Below are positions 1 to 8,179 of a stretch of 20,741 nucleotides of DNA, piece after piece (the stretch's first letter is position 1; each line of letters begins with the position of its first letter). The stretch comes from Stramentimicrobium sp964433555 (GTDB lineage Bacteria; Atribacterota; Phoenicimicrobiia; Phoenicimicrobiales; Stramentimicrobiaceae). The stretch is taken from the NCBI GenBank assembly GCA_964433555.1, contig CAYSRG010000033.1, forward strand, positions 1-20,741, in the 5' to 3' direction. The position numbers were made by a program, and so were the translations under genes. The notes under the pieces were generated by a model. The model was not told the DNA's origin and did not search any database. It saw only the letters and a list, made by a program, of their open reading frames with translations.

Positions 1-124
1 CAAATAGCGAAAAATAGTGATCTTAATATAGTGCAGTTTTAAAACTTAACTAACACTTATTTTAAGATTTAGTTCAAATAACTTTTTATATCCACATATA
101 TGAGATATTCAATAATATCCAATC

Positions 125-1627
125 TTATAATACTTTTAAAATCTTTTTTATGTCTTTTGTTTTTCCAACAGCAATAACTTTAATTTTTTCAATATGAAGA
201 TCTGTTAGCGCTTTAATATAGATATTTTTTCTAAAATCTCGTTCTAACTGTTTTATTAATAACATCTTGCTTGCAGAGAGAGCTTCTTCTACTTCAGGAT
301 TTACACCTAACAAAATTGCCTCTGCTTTAGAATTCTTACCTAAATCTTCCAGTTTATGTATTACTTGATTGCTCACTGTTTCTGGCGATAGAATACGTCC
401 GTTTCCTGTACAATAGGGGCAGGCTGTTCTTAGTAATGAATCTAGATCTCTTTTGGAACGCTTTCTGGTCATTTCAACTAATCCTAATTCAGTGGTTTGT
501 ACAATATTTGATTTTGTTCTATCTTTTTTTAATTCATTTTCTAACTTATTTATTACTTTTTCCTTGTCTTCCTTGTTATCCATATCAATAAAATCAATTA
601 CAATAATTCCACCAATATCTCTTAGCCTTAATTGTCTGGCAATTTCTTCAGCTGCCTGCAGATTTGTTTTTAAAATAGTATCACGCATTTTTTTGCCGCC
701 TACATATTTCCCAGTATTTACATCAATTACAGTTAAGGCTTCAACTTCATCAAAAACAAGATAACCACCGCATTTTAGCCAAATTTTTTTCTCTAATGCC
801 TTATTGATTTCCTTTTCTATGTTATACATCTCAAATATTGGTTTATCTCCATCATAATAAGAAACTCTTGGTTTTAACTCTAATAAAAATAGTGTATCAA
901 GATAATTAATTATTTTTTCATATTCTTGCTCAGAATTTACTACAAATTCATCAATCTCTTCTGTAAATAAATCTCTAATGACCCTATAAGTTAGGCTTAA
1001 GTCTTCATGAAGTAATAAAGGGGCTTTAACTCTTCTACTTCTCTTTTGAATTTTATTCCATAAACGGACAAGAAAATCCATATCTGGTAACAGATCTTCC
1101 TCGCTTTTCCCAGCAGCAGCAGTTCTAACAATAAAACCGTATTCATTTTTCTTGATTCGCTGAACAATTTTTTTCAGTCTTTCCCTTTCTTCCTCCTGTT
1201 CAATTCTTCTAGAAGCAGCTATGGAATTGTTATTTGGCATCAAAACAAGATAACGCCCTGGCAAGCTGATATTTGTAGTAACCTTTGCTCCTTTCGGTAT
1301 AATCGCTTCTTTTACAACCTGAACATCAATTTCCTGTCCCACTTTAATTAATTTGTTTATATCGTTATCTTTGTCATTTTTACGACCGAATGATTGTATA
1401 ACATCATTCAAATGCAAAAAAGCATTTCTATCTATTCCTATATCAATAAAAGCAGCTTCTATTCCTGGTAAAACATTCATTACCTTCCCTTTATATATAT
1501 TTCCAATAATCTTTTTATCTTCCAATCTTTCAATGTATATTTCCACCAACTTATTATTTTCTAATATAGCAATCCGCTCCTCACATAAGCTGCTATCAAT
1601 GATTACTTGTTTAGCTCTATACTCCAT
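125..1627 (-). CDS. rng: Ribonuclease G (RNase E/G family)
   Basis: Single-strand-specific endoribonuclease of the cytoplasm that processes rRNA precursors and starts mRNA decay. The 500-residue product matches the RNase G length (about 490) and lacks the long C-terminal scaffold of RNase E. An S1 RNA-binding domain covers roughly residues 38-120 (IGNIYKGKV, then AFIDIGIDRNAFL). The catalytic aspartates are visible as D302 in IDVNTGKY and D345 in IDFIDM, almost the same numbering as E. coli RNase E D303/D346. The zinc-link cysteines are C403 and C406 (CPYC). The ATG at 1627 follows AGGAAGG at an unusually long distance of about 12 nt, so initiation may be weak. It is the last gene of the mreD-rodA-radical SAM block, the position where rng normally sits just before rplU; rplU, if present, would lie beyond the left edge. 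Identity is clear. Confidence 0.96.
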   Translation of the reverse strand: MEYRAKQVIIDSSLCEERIAILENNKLVEIYIERLEDKKIIGNIYKGKVMNVLPGIEAAFIDIGIDRNAFLHLNDVIQSFGRKNDKDNDINKLIKVGQEIDVQVVKEAIIPKGAKVTTNISLPGRYLVLMPNNNSIAASRRIEQEEERERLKKIVQRIKKNEYGFIVRTAAAGKSEEDLLPDMDFLVRLWNKIQKRSRRVKAPLLLHEDLSLTYRVIRDLFTEEIDEFVVNSEQEYEKIINYLDTLFLLELKPRVSYYDGDKPIFEMYNIEKEINKALEKKIWLKCGGYLVFDEVEALTVIDVNTGKYVGGKKMRDTILKTNLQAAEEIARQLRLRDIGGIIVIDFIDMDNKEDKEKVINKLENELKKDRTKSNIVQTTELGLVEMTRKRSKRDLDSLLRTACPYCTGNGRILSPETVSNQVIHKLEDLGKNSKAEAILLGVNPEVEEALSASKMLLIKQLERDFRKNIYIKALTDLHIEKIKVIAVGKTKDIKKILKVL

Positions 1628-1673
1628 AATTCAGGAGTCACCTTCCTCTTTAAAACTTTTTAAAATATAAAAT

Positions 1674-1695
1674 TTAATTAATAAGTATTAATTAA
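1674..1695. repeat. Perfect A/T inverted repeat in the rng leader
   Basis: Two 10-base arms (TTAATTAATA and TATTAATTAA) separated by AG form a perfect dyad. It lies in the 146-base gap between the radical SAM partner gene and rng, about 47 bases upstream of the rng start. It could be an operator or an A/T stem in the rng leader RNA. Chance is a real alternative in such AT-rich DNA. Confidence 0.4.
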
Positions 1696-1720
1696 CCTTT
1701 ATTCTTAACACTTAAAGTCA

Positions 1721-1750
1721 ATTATAAATAAATTTCCTGTAAACTATTAA
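1721..1750 (-). promoter_or_regulatory. Weak candidate promoter for rng
   Basis: On the minus strand a perfect -10 TATAAT (complement of 1721-1726) is preceded after 18 bases by TTAATA (complement of 1745-1750), a 4/6 match to the -35 consensus. The dyad at 1674-1695 would lie just after the expected start of transcription. In DNA this AT-rich such matches occur by chance, so this is only a candidate for separate rng expression. Confidence 0.25.
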
Positions 1751-1773
1751 CATAAATATTCATAATTAAACAA

Positions 1774-2457
1774 TCAATTAATAATAATTTTCTCACGAAT
1801 AATTTTTTCAATCAAAAAGGATTCCTTAACATCATCAATCAAACTGTTAATTATTAAATTGGGATTAATACATTCTCCTGATTTAATATTTAATATTAAA
1901 TCAATAATTATCTCATCATAACTGTTCGGTAGGATAGTCATTTTATGGATATAAGGTCGTAAATCTATTTCTTTTAATCCTTTTTTTGTTTCTTTTATAG
2001 TTTTAATCTCGCCTTTATTTAACATATATTTAATATTATAATCAATCTTATTCCTATAATATATTTTTTTACTTTTTTCCATATTATTAATGAATATTAA
2101 ATAAATTAAATATGAGGCATACTTTAGTAACTTACTTAATGGGATCCCCTTATTTACAACCTGCTCGATTTCCAATACTTGAAATCCAGATGGAGCAGCT
2201 TTGTTAATTTCATCTTTTAATTTTTCTTTCGCTAATAGCTCTGTTAATGTGATTTCCATAATTTCCTGCCATCCCTCTACGCCAAGAGGTAAAGCTGGAC
2301 CAAAGGAAACTTTAATCCTGGGATTATAACCTTGCGTTAATTCTACTGGCATTTTTGCTCTCAACAGTATCCTTCTCAATAATAAATTTAAATCAAGATG
2401 AGAAATAAATTTCAAAGGTCCATTCTTTCTGTACTTTATCCGATACAGGTATGACAT
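1774..2457 (-). CDS. TIGR03936/DUF2344 radical SAM-linked protein
   Basis: Partner of the radical SAM protein encoded immediately upstream; the biochemical function of the family is not known to me. The 227-residue product starts with the family signature YRIKYRKNGPLKFISHLDL, then RAKMPVELTQGYNPRIKVSFGPALPLGVEG (residues about 34-63). These are the hallmark residues of the DUF2344 family. The protein is soluble with no membrane segment. The start (ATG at 2457) lies 31 bases after the stop of the radical SAM gene. Only a weak GTGAGA sits in front of it, so the two are probably translated from one message. In many bacteria this module is fused to the C-terminus of the radical SAM protein; here it is separate. 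The C-terminal half (from about residue 110) is lysine- and isoleucine-rich and less typical. Confidence 0.85.
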   Translation of the reverse strand: MSYLYRIKYRKNGPLKFISHLDLNLLLRRILLRAKMPVELTQGYNPRIKVSFGPALPLGVEGWQEIMEITLTELLAKEKLKDEINKAAPSGFQVLEIEQVVNKGIPLSKLLKYASYLIYLIFINNMEKSKKIYYRNKIDYNIKYMLNKGEIKTIKETKKGLKEIDLRPYIHKMTILPNSYDEIIIDLILNIKSGECINPNLIINSLIDDVKESFLIEKIIREKIIIN

Positions 2458-2488
2458 AGAATCTCACATTTCTTTACAGTTTAAATTA

Positions 2489-4342
2489 TTAACAATTCAA
2501 AGAATTCTTAAAATTCTTTGTACTTATCTCCATACATATGTTTTCTAATCCACATCTATTACATTTAGATAATCGGCAATCTTTGGTACTAATCTCCTGG
2601 ATAGCTTTCTCCCACTCACGCCATAAATATTGTTTTTTGACACCGCAATCTATTATATCCCAAGGCAATATTTCTTCTTTCTCCCTCTGGCGATGAGCAT
2701 AGAAAGAAGCATTTAAATCATATTTTTTAAAAGATTCTTGCCAGCCATGAAAATTAAAATGTTCCTGCCATGAATCAAATTTACATCCTTTCCTGTAAGC
2801 TTCTTCTAATACATTACCTAATCTTCGATCACCTCTAGAGAAAACAGCTTCCAATAATGTTAACCTTATATTAGGAAAACTACAAGTCACATTACTACTT
2901 CTAACAATTCTGGTAATGTAATTAAATTTCTTTAGCAATTGATCTTCTCTCTCCTGGGCAATCCACTGAAAAGGAGTATGAGATTTGGGAATCAGGGCAT
3001 TGATGCTAACACTTAATGAAAATTTTCTGCCTACTTTTTCTCTACCCATCATTTCTACCTTTTTTATTAATTTAACAATGCCATCAATATCATTCCAGGT
3101 TTCAGCTGGTAAACCTATCATAAAATAGAGCTTTACTCTTCTCCAACCCATTTGAAAAGCATATTGTAAAGTGCGATATAGGTCATTTTCACAAACATTC
3201 TTATTTATTATTTTACTCATTCTTTCAGTACCTACTTCTGGAGCAAAAGTTAAGCCAGTTTTTCTTACCCTCTGAGTCTGTAGTGCTAAATGTACAGAAA
3301 AATTGTCTATCCTTAAAGATGGTAAGGAGATACCAACCCCTTTATCTTTATAATGATCAACCATCATTTTTATTAAATTATCAATCTGGCTGTAATCACT
3401 GGAACTCAAGGAAGATAATGAAATCTCTTCATATCCAGTATTTAGAAAACTGTTTTCTGCTAATTCTAATAAACATTCGATAGATCTTTCTCTGACTGGC
3501 CGATATATGAAACCAGCCTGACAAAATCGACAACCACGAGTACAACCTCTAAATATTTCTAAAGTAATTCTATTATGAACAATATCTATATTTGGTACAA
3601 TAGGAGAAATTGGAAAAGCTGCCTGCTCTATTTTTTTTAATAATCTTTTTTTTATTTTTAATGGAGCTTTTTTTTCAGATTTCAAATAGGACTTTATCCT
3701 GCCATCAGGATGATATTCCACCTGATAAAAACCTGGAATATAAACACCATTAATATCAACAAGTTTAGTTAAAAGTTCTTTTTTATTTCTTGGCTTCCTT
3801 TTCTTGGACCATTCTTTATAAACATCTATAATCTCGTGAATAATTTCTTCCCCATCACCAATAACAAATAAATCTATAAAATCAGCTAATGGTTCAGGAT
3901 TAAAAGCAGAAGGACCACCTGCAATTATTAAAGGATTTGTTGCATCTCGTTCAAGGGAACGTAAAGGTATTTTTCCTAAATTAAGAATATTCAGAACATT
4001 AGTATAGCTTAATTCATACTGTAAGCTAAAACCAATGATATCAAATTCACATAAAGGTCTAAAGCTCTCCAGAGAAAAAAGTGTTATTCCTTCATTGATT
4101 AAACATTTTTCTAAGTCAACTGCGGGTGAGTAAACTCTTTCGGCCCAAGAATCTTCACGCTTGTTTATGATATCATATAGAATTTTAAAACCTAAATAAC
4201 TCATGCCTATCTCATATAAATCTGGAAAGGCTAAAGCTATTTTAATCAATTGAGCCTCATTTTTCTTTACAATTTCATTATATTCTTTGCCTGTATATCG
4301 ACCTGGTTTTTCTACTCTTTCTAATATTCTATTAATTATCAT
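2489..4342 (-). CDS. B12-binding-type radical SAM protein (TIGR03960 family)
   Basis: Predicted radical SAM enzyme of unknown substrate. The N-terminus carries the family signature RVEKPGRYTGKEYNEI (residues 9-24). A cobalamin-binding-like alpha/beta region follows at about residues 30-180, including AGGPSAFNPEP and IGDGEE. The radical SAM cluster motif is CTRGCRFC, with C267, C271 and C274 as the CxxxCxxC ligands of the 4Fe-4S cluster. The C-terminus holds a second cysteine set, C589, C594, C597 and C603 (CRLSKCNRCG), a feature of this family that may bind another cluster. The 617-residue length matches the unfused form. It lies between rodA (68 bases upstream) and the TIGR03936 partner (31 bases downstream), the usual context next to rng. 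No good ribosome binding site precedes the ATG at 4342, so coupling to rodA expression is plausible. Family identity is strong; function is unknown. Confidence 0.9.
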   Translation of the reverse strand: MIINRILERVEKPGRYTGKEYNEIVKKNEAQLIKIALAFPDLYEIGMSYLGFKILYDIINKREDSWAERVYSPAVDLEKCLINEGITLFSLESFRPLCEFDIIGFSLQYELSYTNVLNILNLGKIPLRSLERDATNPLIIAGGPSAFNPEPLADFIDLFVIGDGEEIIHEIIDVYKEWSKKRKPRNKKELLTKLVDINGVYIPGFYQVEYHPDGRIKSYLKSEKKAPLKIKKRLLKKIEQAAFPISPIVPNIDIVHNRITLEIFRGCTRGCRFCQAGFIYRPVRERSIECLLELAENSFLNTGYEEISLSSLSSSDYSQIDNLIKMMVDHYKDKGVGISLPSLRIDNFSVHLALQTQRVRKTGLTFAPEVGTERMSKIINKNVCENDLYRTLQYAFQMGWRRVKLYFMIGLPAETWNDIDGIVKLIKKVEMMGREKVGRKFSLSVSINALIPKSHTPFQWIAQEREDQLLKKFNYITRIVRSSNVTCSFPNIRLTLLEAVFSRGDRRLGNVLEEAYRKGCKFDSWQEHFNFHGWQESFKKYDLNASFYAHRQREKEEILPWDIIDCGVKKQYLWREWEKAIQEISTKDCRLSKCNRCGLENICMEISTKNFKNSLNC

Positions 4343-4410
4343 CTTGTACTTTTTACTATTTATGCTTTTTCTGTTTATTATCTTCTATCACCTTTCCCTG
4401 ATTTAAATAA

Positions 4411-5562
4411 TTAAGTAAAGATACTTCTTAAATGTATATTAAGCAACAATCCTATAGCAATAAAGTTAGTAATCATAAAAGTACCGCCATAACTGATAAA
4501 TGGCAATGGTAAACCAGTTGCTGGCATCAGGCCCATAGACATCCCTATATTAATTAAAATATGAATAAACATAAAAGAAGTAACTCCCGTAGCCATAAAA
4601 GTACCTAATAAGTCCGGTGCTTCCTGAGCAATTTTAATTCCTTTCCGTAATACTAAAATAAATAGGGATAACAATAATAGAGCACCAATGAATCCTAATT
4701 CTTCCCCAATAACAGAAAAAACAAAGTCAGTATGTTGTGCTGGTAAAAATTTTAACTGACTTTGGATACCACTAAAAAGTCCTTTACCAAATAATCCACC
4801 GGAACCAATTGCTACTTTTGATTGAATAATATTATACCCTGCACCTAAGGGATCTATTTCTGGATTTACAAAAAGTATTATTCTATTTCTCTGATAATCC
4901 TTTAAAAAAGACCAGATAATAGGAAATAAGGATAGTAATATTAAAAATACCACAAAGATATATTTCCAATTAATTCCTGTAATAAAAATCATAAATAAGG
5001 CAATGGCAAAAAAGACCATTGCTGTTCCTAAATCTGGTTGCTTATATATTAATAGCATTAATACTCCGGTAAATATAAAAGGTAGAGTAAAATAAAGAAA
5101 ATCAGAAAGCTTATCCTTTTGCCGACTTAAAAAATCTGATAAAAAAATAATTAGGGCAATCTTGGCGAATTCTGCTGGTTGAAATCTATTACCTGCTAAC
5201 TGAATCCAACGTCTTGATCCTCCAGCTGCTTTTCCAAAAAGAATTACATAAGCTAAAAGTATTGTTGATAGGATATACAATGGAATAGCAATTTTGGATA
5301 TATCATGATAATCAATTATAGCTACAAAAAAACAAAAAAATAAACCAACCAATATATATATTATTTGGCTCTTAGCAAATTGGATTGATCCCAAATTAAC
5401 AATTTCCTGATGTGTGGTGCTATAAATAACCAATAAGCCTAAAATACAAAGACCTATAACTAAAAAAATAAGAGTATAATCAATATGTTTAACTAAACGA
5501 AGATTTTGATTTAAAAATGATTTATCTGATAAAAAATGCGATGATTTTATCTCTACAGTCAT
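4411..5562 (-). CDS. rodA: RodA, SEDS peptidoglycan glycosyltransferase of the elongasome
   Basis: Integral membrane SEDS protein that polymerises lipid II into glycan strands during lateral wall growth, working with the PBP2 encoded upstream. The 383 residues carry about ten hydrophobic segments. The conserved blocks are GGSRRWIQLAGNRFQPAEFAK (from about residue 114), KQPDLGTAMV (about 174-183) and HTDFVFSVIGEELG (about 277-290). Within the last, D279 corresponds to the catalytic aspartate D262 of E. coli RodA. The start at 5562 has a good AGAGGAT ribosome binding site seven bases before ATG. The gene follows mrdA by 21 bases, so they form one transcription unit. Length and motifs are typical and nothing suggests degeneration. 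Confidence 0.96.
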   Translation of the reverse strand: MTVEIKSSHFLSDKSFLNQNLRLVKHIDYTLIFLVIGLCILGLLVIYSTTHQEIVNLGSIQFAKSQIIYILVGLFFCFFVAIIDYHDISKIAIPLYILSTILLAYVILFGKAAGGSRRWIQLAGNRFQPAEFAKIALIIFLSDFLSRQKDKLSDFLYFTLPFIFTGVLMLLIYKQPDLGTAMVFFAIALFMIFITGINWKYIFVVFLILLSLFPIIWSFLKDYQRNRIILFVNPEIDPLGAGYNIIQSKVAIGSGGLFGKGLFSGIQSQLKFLPAQHTDFVFSVIGEELGFIGALLLLSLFILVLRKGIKIAQEAPDLLGTFMATGVTSFMFIHILINIGMSMGLMPATGLPLPFISYGGTFMITNFIAIGLLLNIHLRSIFT

Positions 5563-5583
5563 AAGAATCCTCTTTGAATAATA

Positions 5584-7383
5584 TTAAAATTGCTCAGTCT
5601 TAGCTAATTGACTATATTTTAGTTGAAAATATTTTCTTATAATGTCACCAGCAAGAGGAGCAGAGACAGCGCTTCCATCTCCTCCATGCTCTATCAGCAC
5701 AGTAACACAAATTTCGGGATTATCATAAGGAGCAAAACCAATAAACCAGGCATGATTCTCTCCCTGTGGATTCTGAGCTGTACCTGTTTTCCCAGCAATT
5801 TTTATCTCTTCAATATTTGCCAAACGCCCAGTTCCGTTCTCAACAACCATTTTCATACCCTCTTTAATAACTTGAAAGGTATTTTGAGATATATCAATTT
5901 TTTTTAATAATTGCGGTTCAAATTCCTTTATAATTTCTCCAGATTGGGAAATAATTTTTTCAACATGATAGGGTCTAAAAAATAAGCCTTCATTCACGAT
6001 TAAACTGAGCATATTATGAATTTGTAAAGGCGTAACAAGCAAAAAACCCTGACCAATAGACATATTAACAGTATCACCAGGATACCAGGACTGGTTATAA
6101 AAATCTCTTTTCCAATCTTCTGAAGGAACCAATCCTTCCAGCTCTCCTGGCAAATCTATACCGGTCTTTTCACCAAGTCCTAATAACTTTGCATAATAAT
6201 TTAGTTTGTCAATACCTAACTTTTGCCCAATAGTATAAAAAAATACATTACATGAATTAGTGATTGCCTCAATTATAGTCTGTTTGCCATGTCCGCTTTC
6301 TTTCCAGCATTTAAATGATAGATCTCCAACCTGATAATATCCAGGACAATAGATGTTACTACTCAAGTTTACGATCCCTTCTTCTATTGCGGCAATAGCG
6401 GTAATGACTTTAAATACTGAGCCAGGAGGATAAATACTATGTAGATTGCGATTACATAAAACATTATCTTTATTTTGAGCAATTTCTTGCCATTGTGCTG
6501 TAGTCATTTGCTGAGTAAAGATATTAGGATTATAATCTGGATAGCTAACCATAGCCAGTATTTTACCCGTAAATGGTTCACTAACTATTACCGCTCCTTT
6601 CTTTTCAAACATTTGTTGTTCAATATATTGCTGTAATTCACAATCAAGAGTCAGGTAAATATCATTTCCGGCAACAGGATTTTTAATCTCCATAGTGGTA
6701 ATTTCTCGACCCAAAGCATCTACTTCAACATCCTTTTTCCCTTTCTCACCTCTTAAATAAGAATCATAATAACGTTCTAACCCAGATTTTCCTACAATAT
6801 CCCCGCCACTTAAATGACTAAAAGCAGGGATTTTTAATTCTTCTTCACTAATTTCATTAACATATCCCAGTACATGTGATGCTAAATTTTGATAAGGATA
6901 TTTTCTTTCTGGCTGAACAGTCAATAAGGAACCTTTAAATTTATACTTCTGTTCTTCTATAGTAATTATCTTATCCTTTTCCAGATCTCTTTTGATAGTT
7001 AAGGCATGGAAGGGATTTTGCTTACTGCTCCTAATTTTATCAAGAATGATAGAAGAATCCATGAATATAATTAAACTAAGATTATCTGACATGGTTTGAT
7101 AATCACTTATCTCGGCAGGTATTACAGAAAAGTTTACTGCCGGTCTATTAGTTACTAACAATTTTCCCTTCCGGTCATATACTTCTCCGCGCGGTGCCTC
7201 TTCAACTAATGAACGAATACAATTATTAATTGCTTTTTGTTCAAATTCCTCACCTCTAATTATCTGTAAATACCATAGATTGATTATTACAATCACAAAA
7301 CATAAAATTATTAATATAAAAAAATCATTTAACCTTTTTTCAGTTATCTCTTTGCTTAATTTCTTACTTTTCTGGTTAAACAT
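5584..7383 (-). CDS. mrdA: Penicillin-binding protein 2, peptidoglycan transpeptidase
   Basis: Class B PBP that crosslinks peptidoglycan on the outer face of the inner membrane in the rod-shape complex. The 599-residue product has one N-terminal membrane anchor (about residues 21-40) and a dimerisation/pedestal region beginning EEAPRGEVYDRKG (residues 61-73). The C-terminal transpeptidase domain has its active-site motifs intact: SxxK at S322-K325 (PGSVFK), SxN at S377-N379 (NSCNVF) and KTG at 532-534 (AGKTGTAQ). It starts three bases after the mreD stop. Its ribosome binding site (GGAG, seven bases upstream) therefore lies inside the end of mreD, which suggests translational coupling. It is followed after 21 bases by its partner rodA. 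Complete and typical. Confidence 0.96.
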   Translation of the reverse strand: MFNQKSKKLSKEITEKRLNDFFILIILCFVIVIINLWYLQIIRGEEFEQKAINNCIRSLVEEAPRGEVYDRKGKLLVTNRPAVNFSVIPAEISDYQTMSDNLSLIIFMDSSIILDKIRSSKQNPFHALTIKRDLEKDKIITIEEQKYKFKGSLLTVQPERKYPYQNLASHVLGYVNEISEEELKIPAFSHLSGGDIVGKSGLERYYDSYLRGEKGKKDVEVDALGREITTMEIKNPVAGNDIYLTLDCELQQYIEQQMFEKKGAVIVSEPFTGKILAMVSYPDYNPNIFTQQMTTAQWQEIAQNKDNVLCNRNLHSIYPPGSVFKVITAIAAIEEGIVNLSSNIYCPGYYQVGDLSFKCWKESGHGKQTIIEAITNSCNVFFYTIGQKLGIDKLNYYAKLLGLGEKTGIDLPGELEGLVPSEDWKRDFYNQSWYPGDTVNMSIGQGFLLVTPLQIHNMLSLIVNEGLFFRPYHVEKIISQSGEIIKEFEPQLLKKIDISQNTFQVIKEGMKMVVENGTGRLANIEEIKIAGKTGTAQNPQGENHAWFIGFAPYDNPEICVTVLIEHGGDGSAVSAPLAGDIIRKYFQLKYSQLAKTEQF

Positions 7384-7386
7384 ACC

Positions 7387-7881
7387 TTAACTCCATCGCT
7401 TTAGATAAGTAAATATTTTCCTGATGCTTATAAAAATAATGGGTGCTAAGATGCTATTAACTATTGCTTGCAACACTATATGTTTCATAAAAATTGCTAT
7501 AAAATTATAATCATTATGCAGTGATTCTAGCAAATAATAAATAAGAATATTATTCAAAAAAGTAAACAAAAAAGTTACAATGGTTATTATCCAGAGCAGA
7601 TGCTGATAGAATATCCTTTCTCTTATTATTCCTGATATATATCCGATTATTGTTTTTACTAAGGCATGGGTACCTAATAAATTAACCGAAAAAATATCTT
7701 TTGCTAGTCCTCCAGTAAAACCGATTATAATACCTCCCTCGGAGTTGGATAAAAATGATAAGCAGATAATCACAATTAACATCAAATCAGGCTTTACTAC
7801 ATCAAAGGCCAGGATATTTGCCATTATTAATTCAATGATTAGGGTAAAAAAAATTATTCCTGCTTTGATCCATAACCTCAT
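7387..7881 (-). CDS. mreD: Rod shape-determining protein MreD
   Basis: Small inner-membrane protein of the elongasome. The 164 residues contain about five hydrophobic segments and the conserved stretch DVVKPDLMLIVIICLSFL (from about residue 27), then GGIIIGFTGGLAKDIFSVNLLG, typical of the MreD family. An AAGGAT ribosome binding site lies seven bases before the ATG at 7881. It is the first gene of the block that continues with mrdA and rodA. The usual upstream partners mreB and mreC are missing here: the preceding 298 bases carry no open frame, and before them is the glycosyltransferase fusion gene. Identity rests on the family motif plus context. Confidence 0.9.
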   Translation of the reverse strand: MRLWIKAGIIFFTLIIELIMANILAFDVVKPDLMLIVIICLSFLSNSEGGIIIGFTGGLAKDIFSVNLLGTHALVKTIIGYISGIIRERIFYQHLLWIITIVTFLFTFLNNILIYYLLESLHNDYNFIAIFMKHIVLQAIVNSILAPIIFISIRKIFTYLKRWS

Positions 7882-8024
7882 TTTTTTATCCTTTTTAAAA
7901 TAAGAATTAAAGCACTGTTAGCAGTATGTTATTCTATAGTGAGATGTTTTTAAATATTTATGCAATTGTAAAATATGACTTATAAGACTATAGATGTTTT
8001 AATGCCTGTTTATATTTTTTGCAT

Positions 8025-8053
8025 TTTAAATGTGGGAGGAATAAATTTCTCAA
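8025..8053 (-). promoter_or_regulatory. Candidate promoter of the mreD-mrdA-rodA block
   Basis: The 298-base gap 7882-8179 holds no gene on either strand. On the minus strand TTGAGA (complement of 8048-8053, 5/6 match to the -35 consensus) is followed after 17 bases by TTTAAA (complement of 8025-8030, 4/6 match to -10). This is the best-spaced pair I see upstream of mreD and would give a leader of about 135 nt. It is a weak candidate. Confidence 0.3.
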
Positions 8054-8081
8054 TCCTAATACTAATTAAGGTTTATTAAAA

Positions 8082-8101
8082 CTTAATGTTACGAAATTAA
8101 G
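8082..8101 (-). terminator. Weak hairpin after the pseudo-WecA/GT26 gene
   Basis: Read on the minus strand, CTTAAT and ATTAAG (six-base arms, eight-base loop) form a stem followed directly by TTTT, about 80 bases past the stop at 8180. The stem is almost all A/T, so termination would be weak. The 3' arm can also pair with another CTTAAT (complement of 8065-8070). Confidence 0.25.
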
Positions 8102-8179
8102 ACAATCATTAGCTGTTTTTAATATCACTATTTACCATCATAAATCATTATTATCAACCTTTAATGCATCACTAATAAT

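Noticed and set aside
1..124. rplU or a ribosomal-protein leader after rng
   Set aside because: The 124 bases to the left edge contain no open frame or recognisable leader structure; rplU would have to lie outside.
453..1670. Plus-strand open frames opposite rng (about 103-105 codons)
   Set aside because: They are antisense to a gene with intact catalytic motifs, lack ribosome binding sites, and are Ser/Phe-rich in the way antisense of Lys/Glu-rich coding looks.
7882..8179. Degenerate mreC in the gap upstream of mreD
   Set aside because: Reading the minus strand in three frames gives only short pieces between stops and nothing resembling the MreC coiled coil or beta domains.
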